From: a virus
IMG/VR virus record: IMGVR_UViG_3300004807_000018
Span: 1-64,000 of that record
Strand: one strand, 5' to 3'
DNA length: 64,000 nucleotides
A program made the translations under genes and the position numbers. The notes beneath the pieces were generated by a model, which was not told the DNA's origin, did no database searches, and was given only the letters and a program-made list of their open reading frames with translations. Of the stretch, positions 7,920 to 17,763 are shown in pieces (the first letter of the stretch is position 1; each line of letters begins with the position of its first letter).

Positions 7920-9331
7920 GCCGCTCCTTTCTTCAAAACTTTGACCCTCGCCTGGTTGAGGTTGAACATAAGCTGTGCAACCGGCCCCTCAGTCGGATGG
8001 AACACACGGGCGATTCCGCTGCGCCGGGATCCCACGTAAAGGTTGTTGTGGTGGTAGGCGTCGACTCCTGCGAGCGATGGCAGTTTGAGAACCTGCGTTC
8101 CCATCACGTCTTTGGCCGTGTAGTGATGCTTGTCGCCGGTCTGCGCTTCCCTGTAGATCGTCCTGCCCAACATTTCGGGCTGCTCGGTCGCCATCACTAA
8201 GGGCAGTTTCTCGACGTTGATCTTATTCCCGTGGACGTGGCAAAACATGTTCTTGTGCCACTCGAAGTACTGCCGGAGGTTAGGTGAATTGATGATTTCG
8301 ACCTCGTTTGCCTTGTGGTAGTGACACTCGATCGCCACGCCAGCGGTGAAGCAACTCAAGGTGTCGTGGTTGCCAGGCAGAAACATGACTGAGACAGGAG
8401 CCACGCTGAGCGCTCGGTCGATGGTCGCGATGAGAAGCTGGATCCCGCGCCGGTAGATCTTGTGGAACCGCCCGTCGTTGTCTTGCGGAGTGCCGGCCGT
8501 CGTCGTGCCAATAATGTTGTCTGAGTTGAAAAAATCGTGACCGATGATGAGATGCATGAGCGAGATCGGATAGACGTTGATCTTGCGCAGAAGGTCCTCG
8601 ACGGCCAGCATCCATATCTGCTCGGCTATCGCTAGATCGTAGTCGTTACCCACCTCTTCGGCCCAGCAGAGCTTGCCTAGGTGAATGTCAGTCAGGTTGA
8701 GGATCGCCAGGTGCCCTTCATCCTCAAAGGGTTCGCGCTGCAGATCGAAATAGACAGGCGCGTGGGCTTTGCACTCGTCAATCAGCCATTGGAAGTCTTC
8801 ACGGTCGCTGGCTGCCTGTTTGCGATAGACAAAGGTCGCCTCGATCTTCCATTGAGGCGTGATTTGAACGTCGTGTTGCGCGTTCTTGGACGCCTGTTCC
8901 CACTGGCCGCACTTCCAAGTCTTGACCTCCCAGACGGTAAGGTCTGCCTCGCAGTACTCAAGAAGCTCCTCAAGAGTTCGGATACGCTTGTTGACAACCG
9001 CCGAGAACTTCCACTCGTCTTCCGAGAATGTTTCGTTGCGCCACTCTTTGGGCTGATCGTCCTGCTCGCTGAGCGCCAACGATTCCGCTTCTTTGGCCAG
9101 TCGCTCGAACTCGGCCTCCTCTTCTAGGCTGAACGACCTTTTTAGGCTGTACAAGCATTGAAAGCCTTCGCGCCGGTCAATACGGTTTAGGTTCTGGGCA
9201 ATCGAATCGAGCGACCGACCAGGGAAAAGCGCGTGCAGCCGATCCGCAGCAGCCTTCTTTCCTTTAATGTTGGCGCACGGGCGCAAAAGGCGCAGTCGCC
9301 TTATCTCTGCTTCTGAATAGTTCGGACCCAT
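7916..9331 (-). CDS. Metallophosphoesterase with N-terminal HTH-like region
   Basis: A 471-aa protein. Residues about 1-50 (YSEAEIRRLRLL ... GRSLDSIAQNLNRI) look like a Myb/homeodomain-like helical unit. From about 208 the calcineurin-like metal-binding motifs appear in order: LNLTDIHLG (DxH), IIGHDFFNSD, FLPGNHD, and HVHGNK. It therefore should be a two-metal phosphoesterase or nuclease. Homologues occur in many phages and the substrate is unknown. AGGAGG precedes the ATG, just after a terminator that insulates it from the tail operon. Confidence 0.85.
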   Translation of the reverse strand: MGPNYSEAEIRRLRLLRPCANIKGKKAAADRLHALFPGRSLDSIAQNLNRIDRREGFQCLYSLKRSFSLEEEAEFERLAKEAESLALSEQDDQPKEWRNETFSEDEWKFSAVVNKRIRTLEELLEYCEADLTVWEVKTWKCGQWEQASKNAQHDVQITPQWKIEATFVYRKQAASDREDFQWLIDECKAHAPVYFDLQREPFEDEGHLAILNLTDIHLGKLCWAEEVGNDYDLAIAEQIWMLAVEDLLRKINVYPISLMHLIIGHDFFNSDNIIGTTTAGTPQDNDGRFHKIYRRGIQLLIATIDRALSVAPVSVMFLPGNHDTLSCFTAGVAIECHYHKANEVEIINSPNLRQYFEWHKNMFCHVHGNKINVEKLPLVMATEQPEMLGRTIYREAQTGDKHHYTAKDVMGTQVLKLPSLAGVDAYHHNNLYVGSRRSGIARVFHPTEGPVAQLMFNLNQARVKVLKKGAA

Positions 9332-9345
9332 TCGGCCTCCTAGTC

Positions 9346-9387
9346 AAAAAGGCCTCGAACTTGTAAGAGTCTCTTACAGGTTCGAGG
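9346..9387 (-). terminator. Rho-independent terminator upstream of the phosphoesterase gene
   Basis: CCTCGAAC-TGTAAGAG pairs with CTCTTACA-GTTCGAGG (one unpaired base per side, 2-nt loop). On the minus strand it is followed by GGCCTTTTTG. It ends transcripts arriving from the tail operon. Confidence 0.85.
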
Positions 9388-9446
9388 AGCAGTAGTCAAG
9401 GATTCCTTGATTGCTAGTGAAGGAGGGGCAGTCGGCCCTTGGACGA

Positions 9447-9482
9447 GCCCCAAGTATTCGGAAAATTCGAACAGTTGGGGGC
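9447..9482 (-). terminator. Second hairpin at the end of the tail operon
   Basis: GCCCCAA pairs with TTGGGGGC (one bulge), with an inner TTCG/CGAA stem. It lies 19 nt after the last tail gene on the minus strand. No U-tract, so it could be a weak terminator or an RNA-stabilising 3' hairpin. Confidence 0.45.
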
Positions 9483-9500
9483 AAGTGTTTTAGGGTGTCG

Positions 9501-11387
9501 TTACTGAGCGTGAGCGTTGACCAGGGTGTTCAAAACCTTTTGAGCCGTGGGGTTGTACACAGCGCAATAGGCAAAACTTCTGGCCGTCGAATCACCGATG
9601 TTGACCGACACGGGATAGCTTTGGTTCGCAGGTTCTGGATACCATTTGAAGGAACCATCCGCGCGAAACGACCACCGAGGACCGTTCACGTTGTATTGCA
9701 AGTTATAAAGATTGTCCTGAACACTAGGAATGGCTATTCCAATGAACACGCCAGCTAGCCACGATTTAGAGCTATAAGCCGCGCCCCAGGTTGAGGCACC
9801 ACCGTAGTACAGCGTGTCCGCAGAATTGTAGGGTGGCGACTGTGCCAGCGTTGCCGTCAGCCAGCCGGTGTTTCCCGTAGCCACCTGATCGAAATAGGTC
9901 GCCATAAGGATGTGCTGGTTGGTAGGCGGCAGGGTGCTTGAAACACCAAGCGCCAGCATCCCCGCGTAGTCCTCGCCCGTCTGCATCGCTTGTTGCCACA
10001 AAGGGGACACCGTGGCTTGCATCACGCTCGTTCGATCCGAGCGAAACGACAATTTGGTCGTCAATTTGCACACGGAAGCCCGAATGGTTGCGCCATTTGC
10101 AATGGTCGCCGAAGAGCTGATCGTCAGCGTTCCCGCCCCGCTTGTGGCCGACGTAGCAGTCACAGCGTAGGCCGTTCTGGTCGCGGTGTTGCCCGTTCCA
10201 GACTCCACAACGAGATAAGGGTACGTACCGTCAGGCTGCAACGGAAACAGAGCACAGTTGCCAATCGGAACCGACGTTGAAGCCGTGACCGTTGACGTTG
10301 TGGTCGTGCTCGTAAGCGACGGGTGAACTAGAGCCTCGACGTTGGCCCAGTCAAACTCTTGGCAAGGTTGCCACTGCCCAGCGACTGGCGTGTAGGCTGA
10401 CCCGTCAATTAAGACCGTGTTGGAAATCGGAGCCTGGTAGCCATGGACGTTAGAAAGGAAAGTCCAAGTTCCACCTGACGGGGTGCAGTTGATTGCCGAG
10501 ACGATAGCCGATCCGTCGCTCCACCAGTCGTTCTCGACCCCGATGTACATGGGATAAGCGTTAGGCCCAGGCTGAAGACCAGGATACGAGCAATAGATCC
10601 CGTTAATCGTGACTTGACTGCTTGACGATCCCGACTCGTTGGTTCCTGTGGGCGCGATGACAATCGTGTGATTTGCGCCCGTGGTTCCAAAGTTGCCAAG
10701 GTAATACTGATTGGACCCGTTTGCAAACCCAGGGTCGTACAACTCAATGAACGATGAGCCGATCTGCCCGGAGGAAAACCAACCAGACGAAACCATCGCG
10801 CTGGTGACCACCGGAAGACCCGGAGCTGGGTTGCCGTCCACTGTGACGATTGCAAACCCACCGCCCGACCGGCACACACCGTCAATGGCGAAGTCAGTCC
10901 CGTAACTTGTGAATGTTAGGGTTGCACTTGACGATGTGGAATAGGTCGCAGTGCCGCCAGCAATCGAGCCACCCGCGGAGACAGCGCCTCCGCGGACGAA
11001 TAGACCGCTGGTCGTATAGCTTGTCCACGTACCGCTCTTAGTCGCAGTGGACTGGTTTTGAAGCTTTGCGATCTTCGCGACACCCTGGCCGGTACACCAC
11101 TGCACACCGTTACCAAGCCCATCCCGAAACCAGAAATCCTGATACAACCCTGGCCCAAACTGGCAAAGAACATGATTCGTTTTGTAGTGCGGATCAGCCG
11201 ATATCGTCGTGTTTGGGTCATACCACAGCCAAGTCGTGCCCTTTGGCGCAGGGCTTGATCTGAGCACGTCGGCGGGCGAAGATAAGCTCGTATACCGGGA
11301 ATCCCCCGCGCCGTAGGTTAAGCCGCTTTGCGCCATATCGAGACATGAAAGCAGCAAAGCAAAAAGAACAACGAAACGCCTAACCAC
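9501..11387 (-). CDS. Putative distal tail/fibre protein with signal peptide
   Basis: A 628-aa protein rich in Ser, Thr, Gly and beta strands, typical of receptor-binding or surface-exposed phage proteins. The start is GTG at 11387, overlapping the previous stop. The N-terminus has Arg-Arg then a hydrophobic core (FVVLFALLLSCLDMAQS), a classic Sec signal; LLSC is a poor lipobox. Residues about 115-230 form a Gly/Ser beta region followed by a GDSL/SGNH-like or jelly-roll-like stretch (FAIDGVCRSGGGF, NHTIVIAPTG) that I cannot assign. It is the last gene of the minus-strand tail operon. A signal peptide on a virion protein is unusual; secretion to the host envelope is the alternative. Confidence 0.75.
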   Translation of the reverse strand: MVRRFVVLFALLLSCLDMAQSGLTYGAGDSRYTSLSSPADVLRSSPAPKGTTWLWYDPNTTISADPHYKTNHVLCQFGPGLYQDFWFRDGLGNGVQWCTGQGVAKIAKLQNQSTATKSGTWTSYTTSGLFVRGGAVSAGGSIAGGTATYSTSSSATLTFTSYGTDFAIDGVCRSGGGFAIVTVDGNPAPGLPVVTSAMVSSGWFSSGQIGSSFIELYDPGFANGSNQYYLGNFGTTGANHTIVIAPTGTNESGSSSSQVTINGIYCSYPGLQPGPNAYPMYIGVENDWWSDGSAIVSAINCTPSGGTWTFLSNVHGYQAPISNTVLIDGSAYTPVAGQWQPCQEFDWANVEALVHPSLTSTTTTSTVTASTSVPIGNCALFPLQPDGTYPYLVVESGTGNTATRTAYAVTATSATSGAGTLTISSSATIANGATIRASVCKLTTKLSFRSDRTSVMQATVSPLWQQAMQTGEDYAGMLALGVSSTLPPTNQHILMATYFDQVATGNTGWLTATLAQSPPYNSADTLYYGGASTWGAAYSSKSWLAGVFIGIAIPSVQDNLYNLQYNVNGPRWSFRADGSFKWYPEPANQSYPVSVNIGDSTARSFAYCAVYNPTAQKVLNTLVNAHAQ

Positions 11388-12705
11388 CGTACGCCTCCAC
11401 TCCTAGACCCGTGCCCGAAGACGCAAGTGTCAACACACCGCTCGTGGTTGACCACGCATACCAAAGCCCGGTGCTGTTCGTAATCCAGTCCTCGCCGAAC
11501 TGCCTCACGTTCTCTGTGGGCGACGTCGAGATTCCGAACGGAACCATCACCTGAGCGATTGGCACAGAGTTGTTTGCGGGGAGGCTTGACGCATCGAACA
11601 CCATGAGATACAGAGTCGTACTGCTGGCGTTGTCACCTATAAGCCTCGAGAGGAAGTGAGCCCCGCTTGCAATCTGTCCGTTTGTAGCACCCAAAGCCGC
11701 ACCTAAGAGGGTAATGGCCTTGCCAACCTTGAGCTTTCCGCTACCTACCGTGCCTGCCAGAGTCGCGAGGTTGCCGCCTTCTTGAGCAGCGCCCGATGGC
11801 AACGGAAGTGATGCGGCAGAAATAGGTTGAGCACTTGCGAACTGGGTGTAAAGGGGGTTGCCCGATCCGACCGCGCTGCCACCCTGCAATTGGGTTACCA
11901 GGTCGTTCAGCGTTTGAGCTGTCGTAGAACGCAGAGTTCCACTTACGCTTCCGCTGCCAGTCCAAGAAAGCTGGACGTTTGAAACGCCGCCCATGGCCAC
12001 AATCGAGTAGCCGCCCGTGGAAGTAGCCACCGCCTGAATCGCACCTGAGGGGGTTACGAAGTTAGTCGCAATCCAGTGAGATCCGCCGTCGTATGAAACG
12101 TAAGGAGTGATCGTCTCGGAACCGGTCACCGTGAGGTAGCATCCCGCGCCGTAGTAACCGACCAGTGAATTTGAGGCGGTGCCGGTCGCGCCTGCCGTCA
12201 GAGTCGTGATCAGGTCTGAGGAAATGACTGAGACGTTCGAAGCGCCACTTGTCGATTTGGCATAGGTCTGCAGCCTCGTGCCAGCCGACGCCGGAGCAGT
12301 CTTTTCGACAATGGTGGCCGCCTGCGTCCCAGAGTTCGATGCGAGGTAGATGACGCTCGTCTGCCCTGTCTCTGCTCCGCCGATGATCTTGTCGCCGGGG
12401 TTCAGGTAATAGGCCAGCGGATTGGAAGTGACCGCGGCAAGGTTTGCCGGTGGCGTGGCTGCAGCCGGAAGGATGAGCACCCACACGCCATCGGTGTTGG
12501 TTGTGGCCGTGCCGATGTCGGCGGCTACTCTTGAACTGGATCCAGCGACCGAGCCCGAGAAAGCTTGGTAAGGAGTCGTCGAAAGCGCCGACTGGTAGTC
12601 GATCGATCCGATTTTGGGAATCTGCCTCGCAAAGTTTGCGCTTGCCAAAATAGGCAGCAAAGCCAGCGCCAAGATGGCCGCGAGGATTTGTGTCTTGAGT
12701 TTCAT
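11380..12705 (-). CDS. Putative tail-associated protein with signal peptide
   Basis: A 441-aa protein. MKLKTQILAAILALALL then PILASA|N is a textbook Sec signal with an AxA cleavage site at about residue 23. The mature part is Ala/Ser/Gly/Thr rich with repeated short strands, ending in a domain with FLSRLIGDNASSTTLYLMVFDA. Paralogy with the next gene lies in architecture only (signal peptide plus beta-rich body). GAGG sits 7-8 nt before the ATG. A terminator hairpin lies immediately upstream, so it may be expressed by read-through or from an unseen promoter. Confidence 0.75.
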   Translation of the reverse strand: MKLKTQILAAILALALLPILASANFARQIPKIGSIDYQSALSTTPYQAFSGSVAGSSSRVAADIGTATTNTDGVWVLILPAAATPPANLAAVTSNPLAYYLNPGDKIIGGAETGQTSVIYLASNSGTQAATIVEKTAPASAGTRLQTYAKSTSGASNVSVISSDLITTLTAGATGTASNSLVGYYGAGCYLTVTGSETITPYVSYDGGSHWIATNFVTPSGAIQAVATSTGGYSIVAMGGVSNVQLSWTGSGSVSGTLRSTTAQTLNDLVTQLQGGSAVGSGNPLYTQFASAQPISAASLPLPSGAAQEGGNLATLAGTVGSGKLKVGKAITLLGAALGATNGQIASGAHFLSRLIGDNASSTTLYLMVFDASSLPANNSVPIAQVMVPFGISTSPTENVRQFGEDWITNSTGLWYAWSTTSGVLTLASSGTGLGVEAYGG

Positions 12706-12725
12706 GGGTTGAGCCTCGGATAAAC

Positions 12726-12752
12726 AAAAAGGCCCAGCTTAGAAAGCTGGGC
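12726..12752 (-). terminator. Rho-independent terminator in the tail operon
   Basis: GCCCAGCTT/AAGCTGGGC, a perfect 9-bp stem with a 3-nt loop, is followed on the minus strand by CTTTTTG. It separates the structural fibre genes upstream from the two signal-peptide genes downstream. Confidence 0.85.
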
Positions 12753-12793
12753 GAGGCGGGCAGGCAGAATCCTGCGGGCTGGACAGGTGGACC

Positions 12794-13153
12794 CTAGTAG
12801 TAGTTGGTTCCGTCCGAATCGACGACGCCTTTTGCGCCGTTTGCGACCGTGACCGTTGCGCCGGTAGCACCACCGACAACGAGGTTGTGCCCACCAGTGG
12901 TCGCGTTGATGACCGTAAAGTGTGCGCCTGCCACGAGAGGCAGGGTGATGTTTCGGTCAGCCGTCAAAGCTCCTGTGAGCTTGATCGTCGGATAGACAAA
13001 CTGAGCCGCAGAAAGGACGAGGTTGGCGTCAGTCATCGCGATTGACAGGAAGCCGAACGCGAGAGGCACCGAAGCGCCAGGGTTGCCGTTAAGGGAGTCG
13101 GTTTGAATCATGATCTTAGGATTTGACACGTAGGAGCCCAGTTGCCACGACAA
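12794..13153 (-). CDS. Small tail-fibre-like protein
   Basis: A 119-aa protein. The C-terminal half ADRNITLPLVAGAHFTVIN, ATTGGHNLVVG, GVVDSDGTNYY is the strand-turn pattern seen at the ends of phage fibre and head-fibre proteins. It overlaps the end of the preceding gene by 38 nt, so the two are translationally linked. Confidence 0.7.
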   Translation of the reverse strand: MSWQLGSYVSNPKIMIQTDSLNGNPGASVPLAFGFLSIAMTDANLVLSAAQFVYPTIKLTGALTADRNITLPLVAGAHFTVINATTGGHNLVVGGATGATVTVANGAKGVVDSDGTNYY

Positions 13154-13889
13154 CCGAACCAGGGGGAGAACTTAGAGGCCCGATGACCTCTTTGGAGTAG
13201 CCTGCGGGGATGAACACTCGGTCTCCGGAGACCAGTGAGACTTTGTCCGGCATGATCGTCCCGCCGAGAAGCGAGTACCGGGAGCCATCCCAAAGCCACA
13301 CGCCCGAAGGGCAATCGGTGATAAACGCCGTCGATGCTGAAGGGGAATCTCCGGGCATGCCCTGGTCAGCCGTAAATCTGACCGCGATGCCACCAATGAG
13401 GTACGTGACCCCGCTCATGTCCACCGAGGTGATGTTGCCGCCCGAAGTAGCGCACTGCCCGAGGTAGATCGCGCCTGTTGCAGGCGAAGCGGTCGTAGCC
13501 GTCAGGGTAATCGTCTGATTCCTCAGCAGCCAAACGTAGGTGTTCGCCGTGTTGTTTGGCACTACGACAGTGCCTCCGGCATACTCGATAGGACCAAGAG
13601 ACGAGCCGTGACCGGCTGCAATGGGCAAGCTTAGACCGCTGCCAGGCACCGAGAGCAGACAGTCGCCATAGTTCAGCCCAACACCGTTGCCACCGATCGC
13701 CGACGCGATCGACGCCTGCGAGAGGACTTGATTGAGAAGGGTTGGAACCCCACTCGTCATGTTCGTCGCAAAGCTTGAGTACGGAGGGCTAGGTGCTGTG
13801 GAAAACGTGGCCGTGCATCCTGCGACGGACGGCAATGCTCCAACAGGAGATGGCACAGGAACCTGCGCAGCGGTGAAAAGGTAGCTCAT
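13116..13889 (-). CDS. Putative tail fibre protein
   Basis: A 257-aa, beta-rich, Ser/Thr/Gly protein beginning MSYLFTAAQVPVPSP. The central VVVPNNTANTYVWLLRNQTITLT then GAIYLGQCATSGG matches strand repeats common in phage fibres and baseplate proteins. The ATG follows the previous stop by one base (TGATATG). Exact role unknown. Confidence 0.65.
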   Translation of the reverse strand: MSYLFTAAQVPVPSPVGALPSVAGCTATFSTAPSPPYSSFATNMTSGVPTLLNQVLSQASIASAIGGNGVGLNYGDCLLSVPGSGLSLPIAAGHGSSLGPIEYAGGTVVVPNNTANTYVWLLRNQTITLTATTASPATGAIYLGQCATSGGNITSVDMSGVTYLIGGIAVRFTADQGMPGDSPSASTAFITDCPSGVWLWDGSRYSLLGGTIMPDKVSLVSGDRVFIPAGYSKEVIGPLSSPPGSVVVATGLLRVKS

Positions 13890-13890
13890 A

Positions 13891-16800
13891 TCAGTAGTCC
13901 CGGATCCAAGATCGAGCGTTGTCGATCGAATGCCAAATCGAAGGAGCAGTCTCGCCGTCTATCACTGGCGTCCACGTCAGATACCTCGGTGAGTTGGCTG
14001 CAGCTTCAACGTCAGACCACCCGCCGTCAGCGACGTGAATCGGGTTGCCCGAGTTGTTCACAAAAGTGAAAGGGCTGCTCCAACTCGTATTGCCGTCTCC
14101 ATCGCGGTAGATGGCTTTCTGCACTCCGCGCCCTGAGGTGCCGGAGTCGTATTCAAACCATGTGACGCCGGCAGAGCCTCCAATGGCTTCGTGCCAGCCG
14201 TCCGGAGCGATAGCGTTGCTCATAAGCAGAGTCCCCGAGTCAAAGTTGTTTCCGTCGTCGTCCGAATACAGTTCATAGATGCTGTAGGTGCCGGTGTGGC
14301 TCAGCCGAAGCACGAGGAGGTAGATCCGCATGGATCCGTCGAGGAACATTCGCGCATACTGGACGTCGCCGAAGCTCGTAACCACTCCGCTAACCGCCCA
14401 CCCTGTGCGGGCATTGACTGTGTCGGCACGCTGGTAGAGCACGTCACCGTCCGAGTTCACCGAAGCGACGTGAATGCGGCCGTACTGGTCCTGAATGTGC
14501 CACGGGCTATGGCTGACGACGTGCTTCGAGAGGATCCCAAAATAGCCATGCCACGGGGCAACGTGCGCCCAGGTTGTTGATCCCGTCTTGAGGTTGAAAG
14601 TCGAGTCCTCGGAGTCTGTAACCGAGTGGATGTACTTGGCAATTGCCCATCCCGCAGGAGCTGTGTCGGATGAACTCCAAGGAGAACTGGAAGGAGGAGA
14701 AATCGAGGGAACGTTGGCACCCTGGGCCACGAGGTACCGGGCTTCCTGTGACCAATCCCAGACCACACCCGTGTACGGATCGCTCGGCGACCAGTCAGCG
14801 GGAGAGCGCCCACGAAACGGGAAAGCCCCGATAGGCGGAATCTCCGCGAACGAGTTGCATAGCGCGAACCGAACGGTCTTGTCGCCCGAGACGCTACCGT
14901 TCGGCAGAACAAACGAGATTCCGTCTTCGTCGCACTGAGCGATTGACTGTCCTTCGTAAGCATCGTACAAACTTGCGATCTCCGTGGTCAGAGAAGGCGC
15001 TCCGGTCGGCCCTCCGCCCGTGAGAGGATCAGCCGCAAGGAACACTGCCCGCTTGGTACATAGCGCGTCGACAATCGTAGATTTGTATCCGAGCCCGATC
15101 ACTTCAGGCGGCTGCTGGAACCCTAGCATTGGATCGTAGAAGATCCAGTTGCCCCAGCGAACTCCAGGCCCTGACGGGTAAAGCCAGTCCACGCACTGCC
15201 CAGATTCCCACACCTGCGTGGGTGGCTCGCTTGGGCCAATCCACTGCGGGTAGTGCAGCGTCATCGTGTGCGTGTGATCGGTTGGCGTTAGGGTGAACGT
15301 CAGCTTCGCGCAAGTCTTTCCTGGAAGGAGCTCAAATGCAAAACAGCGCGTTGGATCGGCCATTGTTGCCGCCGAGAGTCCACCTGATGGAACGTCCGTG
15401 CCTTGATCGCCTCCCGTGTAGCCGTCACCGTTGTCGATACCCCACGATCCCGCGTAGGCCGACGCTGTGACCGTTGGCCGCGAGTAAGTGCCCGCAGCGG
15501 TCGCAATCTGCTGACTTGTCCCATCGACGCCCACCATGGCCACGGATGCCGAAGCCACGTTGCCAGGCTCCCAACCTACCGTGATCTGGTTGCACAGATG
15601 CGGGTAGAGGTAGGGCATCACCGTCCAACTTGCGCAGTTCAAGGTCACCGTGCACGGCCCCGAGCCTGTCGGAGTGATCACGATGCCGCCACTGATGTAC
15701 GAGAGCGTGCAGTTTGTCCCGGAGAAAAGGGATGCCGACGCCGAGGTGTACGTGTAGCTCGATAGAGGGCTAACGTTCTCCGTGATCCAGCGATGGACGC
15801 CGATCAGCCTGAACGAACCGAACTCGGCATCAAGAAGGGGCGTGAGGCCGCCCTCGTCCCAGATCGAGGCGATGTTCGAGACCCGCGTGTGCGTGTTCTC
15901 TCCGCTTGGGAGGCTTGCCTGCTGGCTCTTTTGGTCCCTGATGCCCTTCCAATAGGCGTTGTCGACTGAACCGTCATCGAGTGGCCACTGCGTCTGCTCG
16001 CCGCTTCCATCGTTGGGTGGAAACCAGTGCGCGTACTGCCAGAGCGGATTGCCCCAGTAGTTCCAGTACCGCGCGATCGGGTCCTGATGGTATTGCCAGC
16101 CGGACATCTGCGGGTTGGACGTGGAGTCCTCAACTGTTGCCGGGAAGCTGAACGAGACGCTCTCGCTTTGGTTCACAAGATCGGCAAGGCCCGGCCAAGT
16201 CAGGATACAGTTTGCGGTTGGCGGTAGGTCAGGGTCGGGACATGTGAATGAGCCAGGCCCAGGCTGCCCAGGAGGCGGGCAGGCACAGAACGCGTACTCG
16301 TACACATACTCGTAGCCCTGAGACTGGCTCTTGCTGTGCCCCTGAGTCATCGGAGCGTAGCAGTTCAGTCCGAGCGGCTGCTCAATTGTGTGCGTACTGT
16401 CCGTGACTGATGCGAGGAACGCCGAGCCGGTTGGGTGAACCGTCGACGTGAGGCTTGCCGAGGTTGTGACGCCGTTGATGGTGCATGTCCGGCTGCCCGA
16501 ACTCGTGGTTTTGGGAAACCCGATCCGGTACCAGATCGAACGGTAGCCGCTTTGCATGCGGGCCACACCACGAGGGAGATCGGGCATCGCATAAGCTGAC
16601 CCGCCGTAGCTTTCCGAGATCGTGGTGTCCTTGTACACCTTGCGCTTTGCGACACCTGAAGATCCGTCGAGGTTGGTGCAGTACGAGGTGACTGTCACCG
16701 GCCCGTAGATCGGAGTCGTTCCGCAGAGGACCTCGTACTGCGTTTGTCCGGTCTGCTCGGTCACATACTCTCGTTTGGACTCGGAATAGCTGTACTGGCT

Positions 16801-17517
16801 GATGCTCACGCCATCCGTGCCGCTCGAAGAAACGTAGCCAAGGCCCAGTCCGTAAGGGCAGCCCGAGCCGGAAGGCAGCGAGACGCCTAGGATGGTCATG
16901 GGCAGTGACTGATCGCCAAACGCGTCACTGAATCCCCAGCCTCCGACAATCGACTGCGAAATCGAGCTCGAATAGTCGTAGGTCGTGGGCATCGTGCCGG
17001 GCAGCCCGTCCGTGGACGCTCCGCAAGAGCCCGAGACGAGCCCTGGAATGCCGCAATAGTTGATGTAAGACGGCCCGCAGCCGTTCGAAACCACGTCAAA
17101 CCCGCTGAGGGTTACGAGCAGGGTTCCGTTCATGTAGATGCCGATCGACGACACCACAAACCGCAATAGCCCTCCCGTGAGCTTGCAGTACACCTTTGTG
17201 CCGTTGAACTGCACCCTGCCACTGACCGCGCTCGAATAGCCGCTGATCGTGTGGCTGTACCCTCCGAACGGTGCACTGGGACCGTTGTAGGTCAGCGTCT
17301 GTGATCCGCCGCTGACGGTCGTGGCTGACACCTGAAGCGACACGAACGTAAGCAGCTCTGACCAGGCCGTACCGATCGCATCAGGCGTCCAGTTGGTCTG
17401 GATCGATGCCGAGTGAGAGTACTCCCCGGTGCCGATGCCGCTGTGCGACCCGGACGCGCTCGACTGGATATCGAAGTGATACGACGCCGAGTCAAAGATT
17501 TTCCCGTTGATGGGCAT
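13891..17517 (-). CDS. Large tail protein with sialidase-like C-terminus
   Basis: A 1208-aa protein, the largest in the window, rich in Ser, Gly, Tyr and Thr, starting MPINGKIFDSASYHF after AGGTGAT. The last 230 residues carry strand repeats like a BNR/sialidase beta-propeller: HIQDQYGRIHVASVNSDGDV, SDDDGNNFDSGTLL (Asp-box-like SxDxGxxF), and SIDNARSW near the C-terminus. Such domains bind or cut glycans and fit host recognition at the tail tip. No catalytic residues can be assigned with confidence. Gene order (after hub-like proteins, before fibres) supports a central fibre or receptor-binding role. Confidence 0.75.
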   Translation of the reverse strand: MPINGKIFDSASYHFDIQSSASGSHSGIGTGEYSHSASIQTNWTPDAIGTAWSELLTFVSLQVSATTVSGGSQTLTYNGPSAPFGGYSHTISGYSSAVSGRVQFNGTKVYCKLTGGLLRFVVSSIGIYMNGTLLVTLSGFDVVSNGCGPSYINYCGIPGLVSGSCGASTDGLPGTMPTTYDYSSSISQSIVGGWGFSDAFGDQSLPMTILGVSLPSGSGCPYGLGLGYVSSSGTDGVSISQYSYSESKREYVTEQTGQTQYEVLCGTTPIYGPVTVTSYCTNLDGSSGVAKRKVYKDTTISESYGGSAYAMPDLPRGVARMQSGYRSIWYRIGFPKTTSSGSRTCTINGVTTSASLTSTVHPTGSAFLASVTDSTHTIEQPLGLNCYAPMTQGHSKSQSQGYEYVYEYAFCACPPPGQPGPGSFTCPDPDLPPTANCILTWPGLADLVNQSESVSFSFPATVEDSTSNPQMSGWQYHQDPIARYWNYWGNPLWQYAHWFPPNDGSGEQTQWPLDDGSVDNAYWKGIRDQKSQQASLPSGENTHTRVSNIASIWDEGGLTPLLDAEFGSFRLIGVHRWITENVSPLSSYTYTSASASLFSGTNCTLSYISGGIVITPTGSGPCTVTLNCASWTVMPYLYPHLCNQITVGWEPGNVASASVAMVGVDGTSQQIATAAGTYSRPTVTASAYAGSWGIDNGDGYTGGDQGTDVPSGGLSAATMADPTRCFAFELLPGKTCAKLTFTLTPTDHTHTMTLHYPQWIGPSEPPTQVWESGQCVDWLYPSGPGVRWGNWIFYDPMLGFQQPPEVIGLGYKSTIVDALCTKRAVFLAADPLTGGGPTGAPSLTTEIASLYDAYEGQSIAQCDEDGISFVLPNGSVSGDKTVRFALCNSFAEIPPIGAFPFRGRSPADWSPSDPYTGVVWDWSQEARYLVAQGANVPSISPPSSSPWSSSDTAPAGWAIAKYIHSVTDSEDSTFNLKTGSTTWAHVAPWHGYFGILSKHVVSHSPWHIQDQYGRIHVASVNSDGDVLYQRADTVNARTGWAVSGVVTSFGDVQYARMFLDGSMRIYLLVLRLSHTGTYSIYELYSDDDGNNFDSGTLLMSNAIAPDGWHEAIGGSAGVTWFEYDSGTSGRGVQKAIYRDGDGNTSWSSPFTFVNNSGNPIHVADGGWSDVEAAANSPRYLTWTPVIDGETAPSIWHSIDNARSWIRDY

Positions 17518-17524
17518 GGATCAC

Positions 17525-17761
17525 CTAGGCGTTCGGGGTTGCGGCCACAGTTCCACCACAGCCCGAGCAGGGCTGATTGGGGAGAATTGTCTGAGTGCTA
17601 GCTTTGGGCAGACCTTTGATGTACCGAGCAAGCTCCGCCGCGATAAGCGTTTGAGCGTCCTGCATGCGGCAAGTGCATCCAGTAATGGTGATGGTGAGCG
17701 TTCCGACCTCTTGGCCAGGATTCGCAACGCCAAGGTCGACGCTGATGGTTCGTGTTTCCAT
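17525..17761 (-). CDS. Small protein with CxC and CxxC motifs in tail operon
   Basis: A 78-aa protein, METRTISVDLG to the end. CTCRM in the middle and CSGCG near the C-terminus could bind a metal. It fits tightly between two tail genes (2-7 nt gaps), which supports it over the overlapping frames. Function unknown. Confidence 0.65.
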   Translation of the reverse strand: METRTISVDLGVANPGQEVGTLTITITGCTCRMQDAQTLIAAELARYIKGLPKASTQTILPNQPCSGCGGTVAATPNA

Positions 17762-17763
17762 AC

